A stretch of DNA of 64,000 bases from Pararhodobacter oceanensis. GTDB lineage: Bacteria > Pseudomonadota > Alphaproteobacteria > Rhodobacterales > Rhodobacteraceae. The notes beneath the pieces were generated by a model that ran no database searches, was not told the origin of the DNA, and worked only from the letters and a program-made list of their open reading frames with translations. Positions 55,915 to 64,000 of the stretch are shown here, piece after piece. The number at the start of each line of letters is the position of its first letter. Position 1 is the stretch's first letter. Location: NCBI RefSeq assembly GCF_003076755.1, contig NZ_QDKM01000001.1, forward strand, positions 1 through 64,000, given 5' to 3'. Made by a program: the position numbers and the translations under genes.

Positions 55915-56436
55915 TTAATAAATATACCGGATTTTCTCGGACCAATACCGTTCCATCCGTTTAAGCGCGCCGTTGATCCGGTCCAATTCGTCAATCTCGA
56001 TCACCCCTTTGCCGACCAACCCCTCGGCGTGGCGGGCGAATAATTCGGTCACGATCCGGCGCACATCCTGCCCGCTTTCGGTCAGCTTCACCCGCACCGA
56101 ACGGCGATCAATCTCGCAACGCGCGTGATGCATATAGCCGTTTTCGACCAGCTTCTTGAGGTTATAGGACACATTCGAGCCCTGATAATAACCGCGCGTC
56201 TTCAACTCGCCGGCGGTTACCTCATTATCGCCGACATTGAACAGCAAGAGCGCCTGCACCGCATTGATATCGAGCACCGCGAGGCGTTCGAATTCATCCT
56301 TGATCACATCGAGCAGCAAACGGTGCAAGCGTTCGACCAGTGACAGACTATCAAGGTAGCGTGGCAACAGGTCCAAAGTGTCGGACCTGCCGGCGTCATT
56401 CTGCGTGGTTTGGTTGACTGGTGTATGAAAACTCAT
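55915..56436 (-). CDS. MarR-family transcriptional regulator (LdtR-like)
   Basis: A 173-residue winged-helix repressor. The DNA-binding part reads TAGELKTRGYYQGSNVSYNL, then KKLVENGYMHH, with the wing EIDRRSVRVKLTESG. N- and C-terminal helices form the dimer. The recognition-helix region resembles LdtR/PetP-type regulators of alphaproteobacteria. A GGAGG site precedes ATG 56436. It is divergently placed from two secreted-protein genes, which are candidate targets along with itself. Confidence 0.88.
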   Translation of the reverse strand: MSFHTPVNQTTQNDAGRSDTLDLLPRYLDSLSLVERLHRLLLDVIKDEFERLAVLDINAVQALLLFNVGDNEVTAGELKTRGYYQGSNVSYNLKKLVENGYMHHARCEIDRRSVRVKLTESGQDVRRIVTELFARHAEGLVGKGVIEIDELDRINGALKRMERYWSEKIRYIY

Positions 56437-56692
56437 AGGGCCTCCGACTTGGCATTTGAGCCAGTATGCGCGCCAATTACCAACAGCAGGTTAAGCCGTG
56501 AAAACTTTTTTAGATTTCTCGGTATTTGATGGCTTTCGCCTGCCCGCAGACCGCGTATACAGCCGTGTTCTGCGCGGCCCATTCCGTAACGCCTGTTAGG
56601 TGCCACCTCACAAAATCGGCACCCCCGTGCAAGACCGTTGACCGATGAAATTCGCTGTGCCATCCATACGCTATAAGTTCACAGGAGTTCCC

Positions 56693-57184
56693 ATGCGTCT
56701 GATTTCCAATGCCTTTTTTGCCGCCGCTTTGATCGGTGCACCTTTTCTCGCCAGCGCCGCCAGCGCGCAAAGCTGCCCGAGCTACGGCAGCTCCGGTAGC
56801 GCGCTGAGCTATGACAGCGACACCGTCTATAGCGCCCAGAGCCATGACCTCTATGCCGGTGGCGATATCCAGCTGGGTAACTGCGATGACATCCCCGGCT
56901 ATGGCTATATTGTCGAATCGCCCGATTTCACCCTGCAATATGATGCCCAAGACCGTGGCCGGGCGCTGGAATTCCGTGTTGAGGCCGAATGCGATGCAAT
57001 CCTTCTGGTGAATGATTCGCGCGGCGGCTGGCATTTCAACGATGACGATCAGGTCGAAGGCGGCGGGATGATCCTTGACCCGCGCCTGCGTCTGGCCAAT
57101 GCGCCGAGCGGTCAATACGACATTTGGGTCGGCACGCTTGGTGAAGATATCTGCGACGCCACGCTTTATATCGAGAGCTGGTAA
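56693..57184 (+). CDS. Secreted single-domain protein, paralogue of the next gene
   Basis: A 163-residue secreted protein with signal peptide MRLISNAFFAAALIGAPFLA (cleavage near ASA-QS). The mature part is one ~125-residue domain: GYGYIVESPDFTLQYDAQDR, then FRVEAECDAILLVNDSRGGW, HFNDDD and APSGQYDIWVGTL, with four cysteines in the spacing seen twice in the downstream gene. It looks like a beta-sandwich of the pre-peptidase C-terminal kind, but I cannot assign it firmly. CAGGAG precedes ATG 56693. Confidence 0.75.
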   Translation: MRLISNAFFAAALIGAPFLASAASAQSCPSYGSSGSALSYDSDTVYSAQSHDLYAGGDIQLGNCDDIPGYGYIVESPDFTLQYDAQDRGRALEFRVEAECDAILLVNDSRGGWHFNDDDQVEGGGMILDPRLRLANAPSGQYDIWVGTLGEDICDATLYIESW

Positions 57185-57504
57185 CGCAAGGGTGCTGGCG
57201 GATGCTGGCGGGGTGCTGCGGTGCCCTGCTGGCGCCGTCAGCTCTGCGGAGGCTGTGGAAATTATGGCCAGAGCCCCGCTTTCGGCCTCGCATCCGCCCC
57301 GAATTGACCCCGGATCGGGCGCATATCGGACACACGCGGGCCGTGTATTGCATCCATACGACCATCCAAAAACAACGCGTCAGACCCCATCGGGACCCCA
57401 GCGCGTTCACCAATTGCTGAAAACCCGTTTACCTTCCAGTGTCTTGACTGGTCTGTGAATAGTCGCCAACGTCTCTTAGCCAAATTTTTTTGGGAGGAAC
57501 CAAT
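57185..57504. other. Intergenic between the two secreted paralogues
   Basis: I see no gene in these 320 bases. The 3' part is AT-rich, with a run of Ts (57485-57491) just before the GGGAGGAAC ribosome-binding site of the next gene. A separate promoter for that gene is plausible. Confidence 0.4.
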
Positions 57505-58434
57505 ATGAATATTCGTACCATCCGGACCGCATTTTTCGTCGCGGCCAGTGGCGCAGCATTGTCTATTGCTGCCGCCGGAAGCGCTGCGGCGCAGGAATGT
57601 CCGCAGTGGCAATTGAACGGCGTGCCGGTGATGACCGATGCCGACACCGCCTCGAACCCGCAATCAATGCCGATGTATGCGGGCGGGATGCTCGATCTGC
57701 GCAGCTGTGGCGAGGTTCCGGGGGTCGGCTATATCACCGCCGCGCCAAATTTCTCGCTGTCTTATGATGCGCGCAATGCCGGTCGCAATCTGAATGTCCG
57801 CGTCGAAGCCGAATGCGACACCACATTGCTGATCAACACCGCCTCCGCAGGCTGGGAGTTCAACGACGACGACGGCAGTTTCAATCCGGGCCTGCAGTTG
57901 ACCGCCGCGCCGAGTGGCCGCTATGACATCTGGGTCGGCACCTATAGCGAGCAGTCCTGCCCCGCGACGCTGATCGTCCAGAGCGCCGAGAATATGCCCG
58001 CCGCCTGCCCCGATTGGTCGTTGGGCGGAGCGCAGATCAACAGCGGCGCCGGTCAGACCAGCACCCATCAGGTTGTCGCCGGCGGACAGGTCAATCTGTT
58101 CGACAGCTCCTGCGGCACTGGCGGCCATGGCTACGTGGCACAAGCGCCTGATTTCTCGCTCTATTTCGATGCGATGGGCCAGTCGAGCACGCTCACGCTC
58201 AGCGCCAACGGCGAATGTGACGAGGTGATGTTGATCAATGACGCCAGCGCCACTTGGCATTTCAACGACGATAGCGGCGATCTGCATCCGGCGATTTCGC
58301 TGCCGAATGCCGCCTCGGGTCGCTATGACGTCTGGATCGGCACCTACGGCGCCTCGACCTGCGCCTCGACGCTGACCGTCAGCTCCTCGGGCGCCGCTGC
58401 GGCACCGACAGCGCCTGCGACGCCGGGCAAGTAG
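57505..58434 (+). CDS. Secreted two-domain protein (tandem repeat of the same domain)
   Basis: A 309-residue secreted protein: signal peptide MNIRTIRTAFFVAASGAALS (cleavage near AAA-QE), domain 1 at about 31-160 and domain 2 at about 165-300, each with the pattern AGG...L..C...GY..-APDFSLYFDA-type, EC-D..LIN, W.FNDD, SGRYDIWVGTY and a final Cys-x2-TL-x-V. Ends in a short Ala/Pro/Thr tail. Homologous to the single-domain neighbour, so duplication is evident. GGGAGGAAC precedes ATG 57505. Function unknown; the domain may bind ligands or cap a surface complex. Confidence 0.75.
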   Translation: MNIRTIRTAFFVAASGAALSIAAAGSAAAQECPQWQLNGVPVMTDADTASNPQSMPMYAGGMLDLRSCGEVPGVGYITAAPNFSLSYDARNAGRNLNVRVEAECDTTLLINTASAGWEFNDDDGSFNPGLQLTAAPSGRYDIWVGTYSEQSCPATLIVQSAENMPAACPDWSLGGAQINSGAGQTSTHQVVAGGQVNLFDSSCGTGGHGYVAQAPDFSLYFDAMGQSSTLTLSANGECDEVMLINDASATWHFNDDSGDLHPAISLPNAASGRYDVWIGTYGASTCASTLTVSSSGAAAAPTAPATPGK

Positions 58435-58462
58435 GCCGAGATACAGTAACTGCAACTATGCA

Positions 58463-58490
58463 AAGGCCGGGTCATTGATCCGGCCTTTTC
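58463..58490 (+). terminator. Rho-independent terminator after the two-domain protein
   Basis: AAAGGCCGG-GTCATTGAT-CCGGCCTTTTC, 28 bases after the stop codon. Confidence 0.92.
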
Positions 58491-58582
58491 CCTTTTCTGA
58501 CACGTACCGTGATCAGGCACCTACATTGAATAGGTGCAGAACATGGGTGATCTAGCCGTCAGGCCCGTGGCCACCACGGGCC

Positions 58583-58702
58583 GCGCCCGCCCCTCCCCCC
58601 GGGAGGGCGCATTGGCGATGACGTGAATTGCTCGACCGGTATGCATGCTTTTGTGCGCGCGCTTTGTGGAAGGCTCGCACGCGCCCACCCAGGGTCGGTC
58701 GC
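58583..58702 (-). repeat. 121-bp dispersed repeat, copy 4
   Basis: GCGCCCGCCC (58583-58592) and GGTCGGTCGC (58693-58702) are slightly mutated ends. The CCCTCCCCCCGGGAGGG palindrome and GCGCCCACCCAGGG are intact. A CGTGGCCACCACG hairpin lies outside the left end. It lies between convergent genes. Confidence 0.83.
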
Positions 58703-58768
58703 GGCCCTTTGCACTTTATGCCGAACGTCTAAACTGGCCAGCGGTTCACACCACAGACCCGCCCCCAA

Positions 58769-60795
<2,027 letters not shown>

Positions 60796-60828
60796 GCCGC
60801 GGCCCTTAGCCCTTAATCACTACGCTTT

Positions 60829-60854
60829 ACGCCCGGCCCACGCGCCGGGCGTTT
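60829..60854 (+). terminator. Terminator after aatA
   Basis: ACGCCCGGC-CCACGC-GCCGGGCGTTTG, 33 bases after the stop. The U-run is short. Confidence 0.75.
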
Positions 60855-60879
60855 GCGTTGAACCAAAGCACAGAGGGCG

Positions 60880-61001
60880 GCGCCCGACCCTGGGTGGGCG
60901 TTTGCAGGGTTTGCCACAAAGTGCATGGCTCAGAAGCATCGATGTCGGTCGAGCATTGCACGTCATCGCCAAAGCGCCCTCCCGGGGGGAGGGTCGGGCG
61001 C
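60880..61001 (+). repeat. 121-bp dispersed repeat, copy 5
   Basis: GCGCCCGACC (60880-60889) and GGTCGGGCGC (60992-61001) bound a 122-bp copy in the same orientation as copy 1, with CCTGGGTGGGCG at the left and CCCTCCCGGGGGGAGGG at the right. It is the only copy between co-directional genes (aatA and the methyltransferase). Confidence 0.88.
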
Positions 61002-61097
61002 GGCCCGGGCTGGGCCCCCGCCCAGCGTTCGATTTCCAGCGTTTGATTTTTGCCAACCCTGCGCGCATAGTTCCGGCTTCTGCACAGGGATTGTTAT

Positions 61098-61721
61098 ATG
61101 AGTATTACCGACCCGTTTTGGGACAAGGCCGCGCGTAAATACAACGCCAGTAAAATCGGCAATGTGCCCGCCTATGAGCGCACGCTGGACCATACGCGCG
61201 CCTATCTGACACCAGATGCCAATGTGCTCGAGATCGGCTGCGGCACCGCCTCGACCGCGCTGTTGCTCGCCCCCGATGTTGCCGCCTATACTGCCAGCGA
61301 TATCTCAACCGAGATGGTCGAGATCGGGCGCGAAAAGGCACGGGCGGCGGGGATCGACAATCTGCGCAATCTCCACGCGACATTGGGCGACCCGCAAATC
61401 GGCCCCGGCCCCTATGACGCGGTGCTCGGCTTTAACCTCCTGCACCTGATGCCCGATGTGGAGAGCGCCGCGCGGCAGGTCCATGCGCTGTTGAAACCCG
61501 GCGGCATGTTCATCTCGAAAACCGCCTGCCTCTCGGGCTGGCGCGGGCTCTTGCGGGTGCCGATCGCAGGGATGCGGCTGTTCGGCAAGGCGCCATGGGT
61601 GACTTTCATGTCCACCGAGGTGCTCGAATCCCATATCCGCGCCGCCGGTTTCGAGATCGTGGAATCCTTTGATCCCTCGGGCTCGCCAATGGGCCATTTC
61701 GTTGCCGCGCGCAGGCTCTGA
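61098..61721 (+). CDS. Class I SAM-dependent methyltransferase
   Basis: A 207-residue methyltransferase: SAM-binding motif I VLEIGCGTASTALLLAP (~42-58), acidic loop SDISTEMVEIG, and motif IV DAVLGFNLLHLMPDVESA. A later segment LKPGGMFISKTACL is the usual beta-5 element. A hydrophobic patch (GLLRVPIAGMRLFGKAPWV) may bind a lipid or quinone-like substrate. The exact target is unknown. Confidence 0.88.
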   Translation: MSITDPFWDKAARKYNASKIGNVPAYERTLDHTRAYLTPDANVLEIGCGTASTALLLAPDVAAYTASDISTEMVEIGREKARAAGIDNLRNLHATLGDPQIGPGPYDAVLGFNLLHLMPDVESAARQVHALLKPGGMFISKTACLSGWRGLLRVPIAGMRLFGKAPWVTFMSTEVLESHIRAAGFEIVESFDPSGSPMGHFVAARRL

Positions 61722-61798
61722 CCCGCGCATATCGGGCAAACCCGCTGGCCCTTGACCCTCAGCCGCGCACTGTCCAGCATGGTCGCAATCGCAACCCA

Positions 61799-62725
61799 TT
61801 GAAAGTGCCCGCCGTGTCCCAGCTTCCGCAGACCATCGACGATGTGCAACAGATGCTGGCGCATGAGGATTATGTCTGCGGACGCGCGCTCGCCACGGTG
61901 ACATTTCTGGCGCTCAAACTGCAGCGCCCGCTGTTTCTCGAGGGCGAACCCGGCACCGGCAAGACCGAGATCGCCAAGGCCATTGCCACGGCGCTCGGGA
62001 GGCGGTTGATCCGGCTGCAATGCTACGAGGGGCTCGACGCCTCCTCAGCCGTCTATGAATGGAATTTCGCCGCCCAGATGGTTGCGATCCGCGCCGCCGA
62101 GACCGGCCAGAGCGCCGATGGCGCATCCCTGCGCACCGAGGTTTTCGGCCCCGATTTCCTTATCGAGCGCCCGCTCCTGCAAGCGATGCGCGCGCAGGAT
62201 GGCGGCGCGCCGGTGCTGCTGATCGACGAGATCGATCGCACCGATGAGCCCTTCGAGGCCTTCCTGCTCGAAGCGCTCAGCGATTATCAGGTGACCATTC
62301 CCGAGTTGGGCACAATCTCAGCCCCGCAGCCGCCGATTGTCATCCTGACCTCCAACCGCACCCGCGAGGTCCATGACGCGCTCAAACGCCGCTGCCTCTA
62401 TCATTGGGTCGGCTACCCCGATTTCACCCGCGAACTCGAGATCCTCAACGCCCGCGTGCCCGAGGCCTCGACCCAGCTTTCGCGCGAGATTGTCAGCTTT
62501 GTGCAACGTCTGCGCGGTGAGGATCTGTTTAAACGACCCGGCGTGGCGGAAACCATCGACTGGGCGAAATGCCTGCTGGCGCTCGATGTGCTGACCCTCT
62601 CGCCCGAGGTGATCGCCGACACGCTGGGCGCGATCCTCAAATACCAGGACGATATCGCGCAGCTTCAAGGGCTCGAGACCCAGAAAATCCTCAATGAGGC
62701 GCGCAAATCGCTGGAACAGGCATGA
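61799..62725 (+). CDS. MoxR-family AAA+ ATPase (CoxD-like)
   Basis: A 308-residue AAA+ ATPase. Walker A is LEGEPGTGKTEIAKAIA (~47-63), Walker B LLIDEIDRTDEPFEAFLLE, sensor 1 VILTSNRTREV, arginine finger region LKRRCLYHW. CoxD-type MoxR proteins act with a VWA partner to mature the Mo/Cu centre of CO dehydrogenase or similar enzymes. The start may be TTG 61799 or GTG 61814. The CoxE-like gene follows 75 bp later with a short dispersed repeat in between. Confidence 0.9.
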   Translation: MKVPAVSQLPQTIDDVQQMLAHEDYVCGRALATVTFLALKLQRPLFLEGEPGTGKTEIAKAIATALGRRLIRLQCYEGLDASSAVYEWNFAAQMVAIRAAETGQSADGASLRTEVFGPDFLIERPLLQAMRAQDGGAPVLLIDEIDRTDEPFEAFLLEALSDYQVTIPELGTISAPQPPIVILTSNRTREVHDALKRRCLYHWVGYPDFTRELEILNARVPEASTQLSREIVSFVQRLRGEDLFKRPGVAETIDWAKCLLALDVLTLSPEVIADTLGAILKYQDDIAQLQGLETQKILNEARKSLEQA

Positions 62726-62756
62726 GGCGGCACCCTGCCCCCGATGCGCAAGCCCC

Positions 62757-62789
62757 GCTTCATCTTGCCCTAAATACTCATCTTTTGGC
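62757..62789 (+). repeat. Short dispersed repeat, copy F
   Basis: GCTTCATCTTGCCC then TAAATACTCATC and TTTTGGC, lying between moxR and coxE, just 11 bp before the coxE start codon. It overlaps the place where a ribosome-binding site would be expected. Confidence 0.82.
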
Positions 62790-62800
62790 GGACGGCTAAA

Positions 62801-64000
62801 ATGCCCCCCACCTACCCCGATCTGGCGCTCCCCGAGGCACCGAAACTGGTCGACAATCTGACCCATTTCGCCCGCGCCCTGCGCAAGGCGGGGCTGCCGG
62901 TGGGTCCGGGGCGGGTGATGATGGCCATCGAGGCGGTGGCCGCCGCCGGTTTCACCAGTCGGGTGGATTTCTACTGGACCTTGCACGCCTGTTTCGTCAA
63001 CCGTCCCGAGGAGCGGCAGGTCTTTGCGCAGGTCTTCCGCCTGTTCTGGCGCGATCCGCAATATCTTGAGCATATGATGTCGCTGATGCTGCCGGCCATT
63101 CACGGCGTGCAGGAAGAGCATGCCGCCGATGCTGCCGCCAAACGCGCCGCCGAAGCGCTTCTGGACGGGATGGAACCCGAGGCGCCCGAGCCCGCGGCAG
63201 ACAGCGATGACACGCAGATCGACATCGACGCCGCTTTCACCGCCTCGCAAAACGAGATCCTGCGCAGCCTTGATTTCGAACAGATGAGCAGCGCCGAGAT
63301 CGCGCAGGCTAAACGCATGCTGGCGCGACTGAAACTGCCGGTGAAGCCGTTGAAAACCCGCCGCCACCGCGCCGATGTCACCGGATTGCAGCCCGACGGG
63401 CGGCGCACCTTGCGGGCGGCGGCGCGCAGTGGCGGCGAGATCAAGAGCATCGCGCGGCGCAGTCCGACCACGCGCTGGCCCTCATTGGTGGTGCTTTGTG
63501 ATATCTCCGGCTCGATGGCCAGCTATTCGCGCATGGTGCTGCATTTCACCCATGCGGTGGCCAATACCCAAGGTCAGGGCTGGGCCAAGACCCATGCTTT
63601 CACCTTCGGCACGCGGCTGACCAATATCACCCGCCATCTGCGCCAGCGTGACGTGGATAGCGCGCTGGCGGCGGCTGGGGCGGAGGCGCAGGATTGGCAA
63701 GGCGGCACCAGGATCGGCGCTTGTCTGCACGACTTCAACCGCGACTGGTCGCGCCGTGTTTTGGGGCAAGGCGCGGTGGTCTTGCTGATCACCGACGGGT
63801 TGGAACGCGGCGACCCCGCGCAGCTGGCCCGCGAGATGGAGCGGCTGCATCTGTCGTGCAAACGCCTGATCTGGCTCAATCCTTTGCTGCGCTTTGACGG
63901 CTTCGCGCCGAAAGCGCGCGGAGTCAAAGCGATGTTGCCCCATGTCGACACTTTCCGCGCCAGCCATTCGATTGCGTCGCTGGAGGCGCTGGCCGAAGCG
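62801..64000 (+). CDS. VWA protein, CoxE-like (runs off the window)
   Basis: The frame starts MPPTYPDLALPEAPKLVDNL and stays open to the window edge, 400 codons, without a stop. The N-terminal half is helical (THFARALRKAGLPVGPGRVM; HACFVNRPEERQVFAQVFRL). The C-terminal VWA domain has the MIDAS motif VVLCDISGSMASYSRMVL and LLITDGLERGD. It is the usual partner of the MoxR-type ATPase just upstream. No structural cox genes are visible; they could lie beyond the edge. The ribosome-binding site is weak. Confidence 0.9.
   Translation, partial: MPPTYPDLALPEAPKLVDNLTHFARALRKAGLPVGPGRVMMAIEAVAAAGFTSRVDFYWTLHACFVNRPEERQVFAQVFRLFWRDPQYLEHMMSLMLPAIHGVQEEHAADAAAKRAAEALLDGMEPEAPEPAADSDDTQIDIDAAFTASQNEILRSLDFEQMSSAEIAQAKRMLARLKLPVKPLKTRRHRADVTGLQPDGRRTLRAAARSGGEIKSIARRSPTTRWPSLVVLCDISGSMASYSRMVLHFTHAVANTQGQGWAKTHAFTFGTRLTNITRHLRQRDVDSALAAAGAEAQDWQGGTRIGACLHDFNRDWSRRVLGQGAVVLLITDGLERGDPAQLAREMERLHLSCKRLIWLNPLLRFDGFAPKARGVKAMLPHVDTFRASHSIASLEALAEA

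Overview
The window is GC-rich alphaproteobacterial DNA. The gene families point to the Rhodobacteraceae: short-form HisG with HisZ, SlyX, DUF1489, DUF2161, DUF6455, TIGR01459 HAD, LdtR-like MarR, B12-dependent ribonucleotide reductase, and CIRCE-controlled groESL. This placement is inferred from family content and not from any database search.

Positions 1 to about 11.8 kb are an accessory stretch full of mobile-element debris. It holds an IS end made of four 18-bp units at exact 23-bp spacing, nested IS66/IS3 fragments, a pair of unrecognised secreted-protein genes, a decayed IS3 transposase, and a small element with perfect 17-bp inverted repeats. It also holds the remains of a defence-type locus: a DUF1998 helicase-like gene cut in two by an intact IS66 element with an 8-bp target duplication, an HsdR (type I restriction) fragment and an IS1182 fragment. 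An orphan ParD-like antitoxin closes the region.

From 11.8 kb onward the content is chromosomal core. It includes nrdJ; the hisS-hisZ-hisG-HAD operon; groES-groEL with promoter and CIRCE; a phosphatase/M20 amidohydrolase pair; Mn-pyrophosphatase; M29 aminopeptidase; rplY-pth; hemF; and dnaE. Next comes a purine catabolism and uptake operon (xdhABC followed by a four-gene BMP-type ABC transporter). It is followed by an ArsR regulator fused to a catalytically dead ArsC-like domain, hemE, and a dusA-DUF2927 lipoprotein-small membrane protein-VWA cluster. The last part has peroxiredoxin, lipA, an LdtR-like MarR regulator opposite two secreted proteins that share a repeated domain, an XRE regulator overlapping sdhE, an aminotransferase, a methyltransferase, and a CoxD/CoxE-like MoxR-VWA pair that runs off the right edge.

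Two dispersed repeat families thread the core. One is a 120-122 bp element with 10-bp terminal inverted repeats (five copies, four of them between convergent genes). The other is a ~25-34 bp element beginning GCTTCATCTTGCC (six copies, mostly at gene ends). One copy of the second family is translated in frame inside the xdhA linker. No complete new system is evident. The strongest leads are the 121-bp repeat family, the dead-ArsC fusion regulator, the secreted domain family beside the MarR gene, and the IS-split DUF1998 gene.
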